Below are positions 24,201 to 34,818 of a DNA stretch of 64,000 nucleotides, in pieces (the first letter of the stretch is position 1; each line of letters begins with the position of its first letter). Below the pieces are notes generated by a model, which saw nothing but the letters and a program-made list of their open reading frames with translations, did no database searches and was not told the origin of the DNA. The translations under genes were made by a program, and so were the position numbers. This DNA comes from Cornus controversa (taxonomy: Eukaryota; Streptophyta; Magnoliopsida; Cornales; Cornaceae): the NCBI GenBank assembly GCA_026545225.1, contig CM048845.1:30631001-30695000 (forward strand). The letters are read 5' to 3'.

Positions 24201-24494
24201 CCTCCCTAGCCCAAACCCAAACATTTAAAAGATTTAAATAAAACAATACATAATCAATAAACAATTCACATAAAATGATAAAAATATAAACAGAGAAATT
24301 TACATGAAATAATTGAAAATCTATAAAACATATGCAATCCACATAAAATGATAAAATGCATATAAAAGAAAAGCAACTCACCTAAAATGATAAACTATAG
24401 AGATAAGGCATTTAACATGAATTAATAAAATAATAATATAATGAAATTTAATTTCTTTAAAATAATAGACATCCAAATTTTTTGGGGTATTACA
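21254..24494 (-). mobile_element. LTR-type insertion L2 (solo-LTR-like) inside the Athila reverse transcriptase
   Basis: On the minus strand it begins TGTAATACCCCAAAAAATTT (plus-strand end 24494) and ends near AAATTTTCTGGGGGG..TGTCACA (plus start about 21254-21258). Athila reverse transcriptase text lies on both sides, so this is an insertion. The approximately 3.2 kb length and TGTAATACCCC start resemble long Tekay-type LTRs. Internal landmarks are a 67-bp tandem repeat at 21937-22270, a direct repeat of about 107 bp near 23050-23265 and a GC-rich patch at 23290-23470. The flanks share ATAT, so a short target duplication is possible but unclear. No coding text. Confidence 0.5.
21937..22270. 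repeat. 67-bp tandem repeat, about five units
   Basis: Units carry TAGATACCTTATTAGGTATG and GGCGATCCTGACA and recur at 21951, 22018, 22085, 22152 and 22205. Spacing is 67, 67, 67 and 53 bases; the fourth unit has lost about 14 bases. It lies inside insertion L2. Confidence 0.9.
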
Positions 24495-25165
24495 ATATGG
24501 ACATGTGAAGGTTGTCTTTTCTTGGTCTTGCTGGTCTATTAAAGCTTGATTATAGCTGGAATATCTGTTTAAGAAGCAATAAAAGCTTTGGCCCACAAGC
24601 CTTTCTAGAATTTGATCTATAAATGGAAGTGAGAAGTGATCTTTCCTAGTGAAAGAATTTTTCTTCCTATAATCAATACACACCCTCCATCCGGTGGTTA
24701 TGCATTGAGGAACTAACTCTCCTTGTTCATTTCAGATCGAGCACGGTGATGCTAGATTTGTTTGGCACCACTTGTGTGGGATTTATCCAATTGCTATCTG
24801 AGATGGGGTATATAATACCGGCATCTAGCAATTTTACCACCTCCTTCATGTCTACTTCTTTCATGTTAGGGTTTTGCCTACACTGCGTCTCTCTTGAGGT
24901 CTTTGTATTATCTTCCAAATGTATGCAAAGCATACAAATGAAGGATCTATGTCTTTCAAATCGGCAACACTTCACCCTATAGCGCCTTTATGTTCCTTAA
25001 GTACCATTATGAGTGAACAATCTTGGTCATTTGTTAGATTTGAGTTATGATGACCGGAAGGGTGTCATTTGGGCCGAGGAACACATACTTGAGAGTAGCC
25101 GATAAAGGGCTTAAGCTTAAGTTGTAGAGGAGGCACAAGGGATGGAATTGGAGAAGTACTTGAAA
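24495..25165 (-). mobile_element. Athila-type element, reverse transcriptase N-terminal side (copy 1)
   Basis: Minus-strand text shows the start of the reverse transcriptase (CIDYRKKNSFTRKDHFSLPF, IDQILERLVGQSFYCFLNRY), preceded by VVKLLDAGIIYPISDSNWIN and the linker LKYVFLGPNDTLPVII. Coding similarity stops at about 25165 where a CCA-rich tract begins. The same piece recurs at 36792-37475. Broken, old. Confidence 0.75.
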
Positions 25166-25800
25166 AACCACAGCCACCACCACTGCTTCTATCTCTCTCA
25201 TCTCCTCCTCCAACCACCACCGCCGCCAATCACAACCACAACCACCCCCACCAACCACTACCACCAATGACAACCATTATCTCCTCCTCCAACCACTGTC
25301 ACCAACAATAACCACCACCAATAGACTCTCTCTCTCTCTCTCAAACCTCCTCTCACTTTCTGTCTCTGTCGAATCCAAACAATAATCCAAACTATTCTTT
25401 GCCAAATATATATATATATACACACGTGCACACACACACACATATGCATCACATAGAACAAAACTGAGAACCCAAAATCCTTTATAATGCCCAACCACAA
25501 CCACCAACCACTACCACTAACCACAGCCACAATCCCTAAATCACAGTGACCAAATCCACAACTCACAACCATAATCACCAAATCCACAACTGCAATCCAC
25601 CACAGTCACCACCAAAACCATAATCCCAACCATAGTCACCAAATCCACCACCACTATCCACAACCACAGTCACCACCACCACAATCCCACCCATAGTCAC
25701 CACAAAACACCCATTCTATGTTTCCCTGAATGGGTGAGGCCTCAACTAAGACTCGACCGCCAATCGAGATGTAACACGGCGTAAACTGAAACCTAATATG
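25166..25800. repeat. CCA/CAC-rich low-complexity tract, copy 1
   Basis: An imperfect 'ccaccacaacca' tract, interrupted by (CT)n and short (TA)n and (CA)n runs. Open frames here are composition artefacts. The counterpart is at 37476-38000. Confidence 0.85.
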
Positions 25801-26032
25801 ATACACATATCTATGTGTGTGTGTGTATGTGTGTTTGTGTGTGTATATATATACCTTTGTGTGTGTATACAGAGAAATTGGTTGAAGATGATGGGTCTTC
25901 GCTTCTCGACGATGATGGAGTTCGGTTCTGGTGGTAAGAAACGATGATGATGGTGGTCAGAATTGGGTCAATTTTGGTCGGTGGTGGTGCTGATGATGAA
26001 CAATGGGGTGGTGATGATATTGAGTAGTCAGA

Positions 26033-26073
<41 letters not shown>

Positions 26074-27871
26074 ATGGTGACGGAGGTGGGTGGTGGAGGG
26101 GTTGGTTGTGGGAGTTCGACAATGGTGGTGGTGGTTGTGGTTAGTGGCCGTGGTGGTACATATATATGTATATATATATATATAATGTAATAACAATGAA
26201 GTGAGTATGTAATAATAGGGCATAGTTGGGGGCGTTTTGGTCCATTAGGCAAGGTTAAATATATAATTTTAGTATTCAAAAAGGTTAACTCAAAAGTCAA
26301 AAGGTAGCATGGTCTTTTTACCATCAAAAAGTGGTCTGACACGGCCTACTTTTGGTAGGAGGGAGTGTATGTGATATACGGCACAAATCTCGAGGGGTGT
26401 AGGTGAAAAAATTACAAAAAGTTGTAGTCGCGTGACAATATCTCAAACCTCAGGGGGTGTCAATGAAGTTAACCCAAAAATTTATTTTACTTGGCTGGAT
26501 GGTTAGCTTGATTAAGCTAAGCACATAACTAAGTTACATGTGAGACCTAATTTTTGGCCAAGCTGTTGGATCAACATTTGTTGATTTGGTTAGCTAAAAG
26601 GAGTTTTAGCTAAGCAATAGGAGATACTCTTACACTTCCCTTAGAAGTACCGATAGGAACATTCAAATGCAATCTCTAAGGCAACTATATCAATCAACCT
26701 GTCAATAATACATATGTTCAAGCATATACAAGGTGACCTAAATTCACGAAATCATTATAATATATTAGACAAAAAAAATTAGTTGATTACCTTCTTCATG
26801 CATTTAAATGGGTTCAAATCTATTTGATTACCTTCCCTAATAATTGTTTTGAGGAAGTGAATCCTAGAATTTAATTCAAGCATTCTGTTGAACATAAAAA
26901 AATAAAAAAAATGTTGTACTTGAGCAGATTCTGAGAGAGGTGGATGTCTCGGCAAACCTTATTCTCATTTTTAGAAAGGTTGTTCCCAAATTTGAAACCC
27001 AATTTTGAGTCCGAAACATACCGTTTTGGGCGAGGACACCTACCATTGCACCAAGCATTCTATTGAACATGTTAAGTGCAAACTAGTGCTTTCCCACATA
27101 TAACAATATTATATGCTTAGATGAATCAAAAACAAATTAAACTCACCCAACCTCTATTCCATAATTTCGAAGAGAAGACATAGATGAATCAAATAATATA
27201 GTAGTGATTGAAAATATAAACAACCTACATTTACTATATATATATATATAGACTTAGAAAGATTCATTACACACTGCTATACAATATATACATTTAGATA
27301 TTCTAATTAGAAAAACAACACATTGTTTTTTATCTTCTAGTTTTTCCTTGTGTTTTTCGAATGAATATGGGCTTATCCACGATTAGCTGAACTATTTCTA
27401 TGCACTTATTTGTATCTATATAATACATATAGGGAGAACCTGGAGAGAGAGGATGATGATGGAGTAGAAGAGTGACGCTGATGATGGAGTTCTCTAAACT
27501 AGGTCATCTATGGATTCTCTAAGCTCGGTGAAGATAGAGTCTGACGATAGAGTGGAGACAGTGATCGGTGTAGTGACGATGGAGTCGAGAGTTCGATTGA
27601 ATTTATACTGATTTGGAATTAAAATTATGACTCTGAGCTTTGGAATTATAATCGAGGAATTGGGCCATTTTGAATTCAAACTGAATTCCAATTCCATATA
27701 TGTGAAGTGAAACCAAACAAAACATTTGGAATTGGGCCCCCCAATTCCAATTCCAAACATCTGAACAAACCCTTTATTCATTTTCTTCCCCACTTTGCCA
27801 ATATCCATGTTTAGAAACAAACTTGTACATTTTATTTTCAAATTAACTAACCAGTCATTCCTCATTTTCAA
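25801..27871. other. microsatellite-rich intergenic DNA, no gene
   Basis: Holds (GT)n near 25815, (TA)n near 26048-26072 and 26160-26180, and a stretch near 26490-26640 with repeated 'gttagcta/tagctaa' text that resembles a MITE remnant. The receptor's 3' flank follows. A 19-base repeat (caagcattctgttgaacat type) occurs near 26877 and 27053. No supported gene. Confidence 0.6.
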
Positions 27872-28422
27872 CTATAAAACATATGTTTCATGATTCATGA
27901 GCTCCCGCATTGTGATAGCATGCTTGGGCAGTGGTGGCTTGCGAACAAGGAACTGTCGGCAAACCTGTTCCATTGTTGGCCGAGATTTTGGATTGGGATG
28001 TACACATGCTAGTGCGAGCCTTGTTACAAGAACCACATCCTGAGCAACCGATTGATTTGCAGGAAGGAGAGGACATGGATCCATAACATCCTTCAACATT
28101 ATATGTTGAGTTGATGCCAATGATAGTGAGGACAGAAGTTCTCCTGGATGTCTTCCCATTATTGTTTCCAGGGCCACAACTCCGAAACTATAAACATCAC
28201 ATTTTTCAGTCACAACCATGGTGAAGGCAAGTTCTGCATCAACAAAAAATAAAAAGTATGCAAGTGATGCATCAACAAGAAATATACATGTAAGAGGAAA
28301 CCAAGTTTTACTTTATCCTTTGCTAAGAAAGAAAAAAATTACAATGTTGCAAATAAATATTATGGAATTTATTCATCTATTTGTCTCCTATATCCATAGT
28401 GAAGCAATTACAAATACATTTA

Positions 28423-28533
28423 GGGTGTGTTCGGTTTCGTGGAATTTGAGCTTGGGAATTGGAATTGGAAATTTTTTTGTTAATGATTAACAAAATTTTA
28501 TTCAATTCCAATTCCGCGCAGCCGAACACAGCC
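28423..28533. mobile_element. Tourist-like MITE in the receptor intron, copy 1
   Basis: 111 bp with termini GGGTGTGTTCGG and CCGAACACAGCC (one mismatch when inverted), flanked by TTA on both sides (28420-28422 and 28534-28536). A TTA target duplication is the hallmark of PIF/Harbinger MITEs. The orthologous insertion is at 40594. Confidence 0.75.
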
Positions 28534-28854
28534 TTAGTTATTTTTCCTTATGATTTTTTACAAATAGTGAGAAGTGATTTTTTTTTTTTAAAAAAGAAAA
28601 AAAACTAAAAGGCAGCCTCTAACTAGACAGACAGAATTAATTCCAACAACATTAGTAAATTTAGTATAGTGTTAGAGTGCTCAAGGTTGTATGACAAGAG
28701 AGAAGTACTAATGTACCATGGTGTTAATATATGAGGAAAGAAAATTATACCAAGTAGAGACTGTTGTCCATGGACAAGATTATTTTGAGTACATGACTAG
28801 TCAAGCTATAAAACTGTTCCACTGGTGTGATATATCTAAGTTTAAGAAGCTGTG

Positions 28855-29205
28855 ATAGATATACTTGGAGCAATATATTCGTAAGTGGCTACCATCAAGG
28901 TTTTATTTGACGATCAGGATCTAAGTAATCAAGCAGGGCCAAAGTCAGAGACAAGCATCTAGTTTTGAATTCAAAAGAATGTTGTTGCTTGATTTATCAA
29001 GGTGAACAATAGGTGGGCTGCAATCACAATGCATGTAAGCTAAAGCATGGGCAATGCCTTTCACCACATTCACCCTCTTTATCCAATCCAATTCCACAGT
29101 TTCAACTTCTTTTATCAAGGTTGAAGATAGGCTTCCCCTCTCCCTTGTATTCAGAAACCAGAAACATGCATAGCTTATTAGCTTGTGTAGACAGAATTTT
29201 CATTA
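28855..29205 (-). pseudogene. decayed kinase-exon copy inside the intron
   Basis: Within the intron of the receptor pseudogene lies a diverged copy of the 3' end of its own exon 1 (catalytic loop to splice donor, compare 29400-29740). Shared text includes GCAATGCCTTTCACCACATT and 'acaagcatct..gaatgttgttgcttga'. It has many changes and a shortened donor region, so it does not act as an obvious alternative exon. It indicates an old exon duplication or fusion of two tandem receptor genes. Confidence 0.75.
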
Positions 29206-31670
29206 AACTTTCAAACTAGTATGGAAAACAGAAGTATTTTTATATATTATATGTATGTAGGTGTTCATATTATACTTGTATAATACGCAATTTTGTTAAT
29301 TATGTTTAGTAGAAAAGTAGAAGTTATTATACTAATCAAGCCATAACATCACTCCCTTTCACAGAATGAATGTATGGTAGATACAAGTGAAGAATAGCAG
29401 TGCTATACCTGGAGCAACATATCCACAAGTGCCTACTATCACGGTATGATTAGACGAATCAGGATCCAACAATCTAGCAGTGCCAAAATCAGCGACACAA
29501 GCTTTCGATTCTGAATTTCAAAGAATGTTGTTGCTTGAAATGTCACGGTGAAGAATGGGTGGGGTGCAATCATGATGCATGTAAGACAAAGCATTGGCAA
29601 TGCCTTTCACCACATTCACCCTTATAGTCCAATTCATTTCCGCAGCTTCAAGTTCATTTCTCAAGACCGAAAACAGGCTTCCCCTTTCCATGTACTCATA
29701 AACCAAAAACATGCATTGCTTGTGTAGACAGAACCCATAAAGCTTGACAATGTTCCGATGCCGTATTTGTGATAAAAAGTGTGCCTCGTTCCTGAAACTT
29801 TTATCGTAAGCCGGATCTTCGCCTTCCAAACGATGAAGTTTCTTCAATGCAACTATTTTCCCACTAGGCAGCTGTGCTCTATAAACACTCCCATAACCTC
29901 CGGTCCCAATACAATATCTAATGTCAAAGTCCTCTGTAGCGTTGATGATATCTTCGTATGCCATTGTCCCGTCATAGTTCCATATTGAGAACAAATCTCC
30001 ATGCTTTGTCACTCTTGACTGAGATTGGGCTTTCTTAACCTTACATTTAGAGTAGTACAAATAACCTAGAATTAGGAAGACAATGAAAATGGGAATTGGT
30101 AGAAAAATTACAATTCTTTTCTTGGGAGATTGATCGTAAGAAACAGAATCAGATTGATGGCAAGAAACAGAATCAGTGTTGGTAGGCCATGAGCATCCAT
30201 TCTCAAAAGCATTGTGTGACAAGTACAAGTATGTTATGGATTTAAGAGATGGGGGAATGATGCTAGAGAGGTTATTGTAAGAGAGATCTAGGAATGTTAT
30301 GGGGTAGTACCCCAGTTGGGGAGGTATCTCCCCGCTAATTAGATTATAATTAAGGTCAACAGTTGATAGAGAAGAAAGGTTAGCTATCTGAAGCGGGATG
30401 CTGCCATTCAAGGAGTTGTGGCTCAAATTCAAATATTGCAAATTAGCCCAATTCGTGGCATCAGTTGGGATTGGTATGGAGCCAGTGAGTTGGTTCGAGG
30501 AAATGTCAAGATGAGTGAGTTCAGTTAATTTGGTAAGGGAATGAGGTAGGGAACCCAATATCTCGTTATGGGAAAGGTGTAGATTTTTCAAGGATTTCAT
30601 ATTCCCGATTTCTTGAGGTAGAGAACCATTGATTTGATTTGAAGCAAGGTACAAGGCCATCAGTTTGGACAATCGACCCAGACTGGAAGGAATTGGGCCT
30701 GTGATTCGATTGCCACTAAAGCTTAGATTAACCAAATTCTTCAAGTTCCCTATTTCTGGAGGGATGTAACCAATGATTGAATTGGAAGCAAGGGAGAGAG
30801 AAACCAAATTCTTCAAATTCCCTATTTCTGGAGGGATGGAACCATTGATTGAATTGGAAGCAAGGGAGAGAGAAACCAAATCCATTAAATGACATAGAGT
30901 AGAAGGAATTGGGCCTATGATTAGATTGCTACTAAAGTCTAGATGAACCAAATTCTTCAAGTTCCCTATTTGTGGAGGGATGTAACCAATGATTGAATTG
31001 GAAGCAAGGGAGAGAGAACCCAAATTCTTCAAGTTCCCTATTTGTGGAGGGATGTAACCATTGAATGAATTCGAAGCAAGGGAGAGAAAACTCAAATTCT
31101 TCAAGTTCCCTATTTGTGGAGGGATGTAACCATTGATTGAATTGGAAGCAAGGGAGAGACAAACCAAATTCTTCAAGTCCTATTTGTGGAGGGATGGAAC
31201 CATTGATTGAATTGGAAGCAAGGGAGAGAGAACGCAAATTCTTCAAGTTCCCTATTTCTGGAGGGATGTAACCAATGATTGAATTGGAAGCAAGGGAGAG
31301 AGAACCCAAATTCTTCAAGTTCCCTATTTGTGGAGGGATGTAACCATTGATTGAATTGGAATCAAGGGAGAGAGAAACCAAATTCTTCAAGTTCCCTATT
31401 TCTGGAGGGATGTAACCATTGATTAAATTAAAAGCAAGGGAGAGTGAAACCAAATTGGATAAGTTCCCTATTTGTGGAGGAATTCGGCCTATGATTAGGT
31501 TCCTACTTAAGTCTAGATGAACCAAATTCTTCAAGTTCCCTAATTCTGGAGGGATGTAACCATTGATTGAATTGGAATCAAGGGAGAGAGAAACCAAATT
31601 GGATAAGTTCCCTATTTGTGGAGGGATGTAACCAATGATTGAATTGGAATCAAGGGAGAGAGAAACCAAA

Positions 31671-32102
31671 TTGGATAAGTTCCCTATTTGTGGAGGGATG
31701 TAACCATTGAATGAATTGGAAGCAAGGGATAGAGAAACCAAATTCTTCAAGTTCCCTATTTTTGGAGGGATGTAACCAATGATTGAATTGGAATCAAGGG
31801 AGAGAGAAACCAAATTGGATAAGTTCCCTATTTGTGGAGGGATGTAACCATTGAATGAATTGGAAGCAAGGGAGAGAGAAACCAAATTCTTCAAGTTCCC
31901 TATTTCTGGAGGGATGTAACCAATGATTGAATTGGAATCAAGGGAGAGAGAAACCAAATTGGATAAGTTCCCTATTTGTGGAGGGATGTAACCATTGAAT
32001 GAATTGGAAGCAAGGGAGAGAAAAACCAAATTCTTCAAGTTCCCTATTTCTGGAGGGATGTAACCATCGATTGAATTGGAATCAAGGGAGAGAGAAACCA
32101 AA
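31671..32102. repeat. 144-bp (two-LRR) module repeated three times
   Basis: The phrase TTGGATAAGTTCCCTATTTG recurs at 31671, 31815 and 31959, exactly 144 bases apart. Each unit encodes two LRRs (NLSNLVSLSLDSNSI.. and [17 protein letters not shown]). Near-identity of the units indicates recent in-frame expansion by unequal exchange. Confidence 0.88.
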
Positions 32103-32575
32103 TTGGATAAGTTGCCAAGAGCAGGAGGGATTGGACCGTCAAGATGATTGGAGGACAAATTGAGATAGGTAAGTTTTGAAAGCATACCTATTTCATCTGG
32201 GATACTCTCATTGAGTCCATTACCACTAAGATCAAGACGGACAAGGTTTGGGAAGGAAGAGAAGTTAAATTTCCCCAACTTACCTCCCAAGTTAAAGCGA
32301 TAAGTTGAGAAGTTAATCTCCGTGACACTTCCAGCATCGTTGCAAACTATGCCAGCCCATTTGCAATGATCATCATCTGAGGTGTTGTGTGTATGCATAT
32401 CCCACCAGCCACTACTATGCAGAGCTTGTGCTTCCAATTCATTCGACGGTGTTGATGACAATTTGGACGCTGCCACCACAAAAGCAGTCGAGATAGTAAC
32501 ATTAGATGCATAGTAAAAGAGTAATGTGGTAGACCATATTACTAGTATTACAGAAATGGAATTGGAGGATGACAT

Positions 32576-32660
32576 TATTAAAGTTCAAACTGATGGATTC
32601 AATTTGGAAGCAATAGTTTGAGACTTTAAAGAGTTGCGTCTTCTTGACTTGGGCATCGGC
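32576..32660 (-). promoter_or_regulatory. conserved 5' leader of the receptor gene
   Basis: Upstream of the ATG at 32575, with GAGACTTTAAAGAGTTGCGT and CTTCTTGACTTGGGCATCGG (plus strand), the family block also found at 3189-3297 and 51939-52048. It carries a TTGACT W-box core. It joins directly to DNA corresponding to about 5073 of S1, without the 3298-5073 segment. Confidence 0.5.
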
Positions 32661-33279
32661 TCATGCACGGCCACCGTCTTGCACGGAGTTGATTTTAGAG
32701 CCCAAAGATATAAAGTTGATGACGACGCTTGCCATTTAACAAGTCAAGTCGTTTTCAAGCTTTAACATATATCAAATTGGAACCACTCTAAAGAATAACC
32801 TAACTTATTCTGTCAACATCTCATCCAAAGGATAAAACTGGCGTGAGGGAATATTCGAAACAATATGATCCTAATATATATTTTATTGAGTAGAATTAGA
32901 AGGGCCGTGGGGGCAGCCTTGATCTATTTGGACGGAATTTATATTATGATATGTTTGACCGTGTCAGTATGACTTCTCCCAAGGCAATGTTCTCGAAATC
33001 AAGTGAATTAAATTTCTTCAATCTTTTAGGGTGTATCCAAAACAGCTTGGTTATATTTGTTTGAACAATGCTTGGGTCCTGCCCAGTAGAACTAACTTCA
33101 TCCTCTCTACTTATGTGGTTAAGTTAAACAACTGTCCAAAAATAATTTTTTTAACTTTCCCTCATATGATACTTATTTATTATTAACTCTCTTGTTCAAT
33201 TGAACTTTTAAATAATCGGCTTTCTACGATTTTGAACTATCGTGTCAACGGTATATCTCCATAAAAAACAATCAAAATC

Positions 33280-33323
<44 letters not shown>

Positions 33324-34669
33324 CTATATTTTTAGAATACAAAATTGGATTTAATTATGACTACACTTTCTAATCCTATATTAATTAATTATTTTTAGTA
33401 ACTAAATAAAATGATTTGACAAATAGTTACTAAAGAGCAATTTAATTTTAAGATTGTATTTTTAGAGTCACTTTAAAGTAAATTTTTTTTTTTAATTTTT
33501 ATCACTTTTCGGTTATTAATAAGGGATAGAACAACCAAATTGATGAAATAATAGAAGTCAAATTGATACCAAACAAGATTCAAATGACCCGTCCAAATAC
33601 GATCACTAATTCGTTGTGATGAAATTTTTTCCACCGCATACTAGACTGGGTCTTTTTGTCAAGTCAATCTGATTGACGCATTAAGGTAACCGAGAAGGGA
33701 ATGATTTTCCTTGTATAAAAATATTAATTTGACCCCCCAATTTCACTCTCTGGATCTGTCCCAAAGACTGGAAGTCAAGGTCTTATTATTGTTGGCCAAT
33801 TGGGGGCATCGTCAAGTCAGGCTATTTGATGCTTAAATGCATGTCTGAATGGAATTTTTTGCATAAATGCATTGATGTATCTGTAGGTGGACCATAACCA
33901 TCATGTTTGGCCAAACCACAATAAGGAATATAAAGGGATACGACAAAATTGTCCACTCAAAAAAACATTTAAATTAATATATGTTTTGTGGTTAGATGGT
34001 TTTATTCTGATATTTTACTTCAAAATGTCTTATATTATTTGAAGAGCACTACATATAAGCACATTCTCTCATTCACAACCAGGTGTGTAGGATTGAACAC
34101 CCTTTAATCTGCCAATATAATAACTCGACCAATGTCTTTTGCACCCTTCCACAAGGCTCACTACAGCTTTCTTAAAATTAGTTCACATTATTTAGACCAT
34201 TAAAATTTCACATCATTTGATCACAAGAATTTGGTTGATGAAGAATAGTCAGGTTGAACAAAATTCGAATAGATGACAGATATCCCACGGGTGTAGTTGT
34301 TATTAACGAGAAAAGTTAGATTTAAGTGATCAAAATTAAAGATAATTGTTCTATAATCACTATAAAATTACAAAAGATGAAAAGTTATTAATTCTAAAAC
34401 TATATTACTCTTTAGTGATCATTTTAGACTCAATTACAAAAATACTCATCCCTCGTCTCTTTCTCCCCAACCGTAAATATTGTCTATACACACCCTTGCA
34501 TATACTCAAATACTAATAATATAAATATGGTGAATCTAGATTTTATACACTCCAAATCATTCATTTTTTTAACTTTCCCTCATATGATACATATTTATTA
34601 TTAACTCTCTCGTTCAATTAAACTTTTAAATAATAGGCTTTCTACAATTTTGAACTATTGTGTCAACTG
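32661..34669. other. rearranged third copy of the receptor 5' flank, no gene
   Basis: Blocks match S1 out of order: 32665-33060 resembles 5073-5525, 33140-33590 resembles 4640-5050, 33600-33700 resembles 51190-51330, and 33717-34669 resembles 3745-4740. (TA)n at about 33285-33320. No coding text. Confidence 0.7.
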
Positions 34670-34771
34670 AATATGATCTTAATTTTAATCATATGTGGTG
34701 TTTATATATATATGTGTGTGTGTGCATACATATATATATATAAGTGATTGTTGTATATACATGGGATGTGA

Positions 34772-34818
<47 letters not shown>

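Larger units (their letters stand above)
24495..32200 (+). repeat. duplicated unit D, copy 1
   Basis: The order Athila fragment, CCA-rich tract, microsatellites, receptor kinase 3' exon, intron and LRR exon is repeated in the same orientation at 36792-44966, offset about 12.17 kb at the kinase exon (28233 versus 40402). Similarity is high outside the LRR arrays, which have diverged in repeat number. Part of unit D's left border lies at the L2 insertion. Confidence 0.85.
27872..32575 (-). pseudogene. LRR receptor-like kinase, MIK2-like, disabled
   Basis: Exon 1 (32575-29409) encodes a signal peptide (ISVILVIWSTTLLFYYASNV), an LRR cap (SSGWWDMHT, CKWAGIVCNDAGSVTEI), about 30 plant-type LRRs of 24 residues, a membrane segment ([21 protein letters not shown]) and the kinase N-lobe and catalytic loop ([22 protein letters not shown]). 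The intron runs 29408-28234 (GT..AG, phase 1). Exon 2 (28233-27872) begins at the Glu of APE and ends at TAG. Receptors of this group sit in the plasma membrane; MIK2 itself senses secreted peptides in immunity and reproduction. Two lesions disable this copy: a 2-base deletion at about 31178 in the LRRs, and TGA at 29520-29518 where the paralogue has TTA, just after [10 protein letters not shown]. The LRR array is longer than the usual ~24. Sequencing error could explain one lesion, less likely both. Confidence 0.88.

Noticed and set aside
25166-25800. Long minus-strand open frames rich in Val, Gly and Trp
   Set aside because: They are translations of a CCA-rich low-complexity tract and exist in several frames at once.
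25811-26342. Open frames with Tyr-Ile repeats (YIYIYI)
   Set aside because: They come from (TA)n microsatellites, not from protein coding.
26490-26640. Repeated 'tagctaa/ttagcta' text as a MITE
   Set aside because: Ends and target duplication could not be defined; mentioned only as a possible remnant.
30932-31170. Extra minus-strand text after the LRRs (LEEFGLSLPCFQF type)
   Set aside because: It is the out-of-frame reading of LRR codons after the 2-base deletion near 31178, not a new domain.
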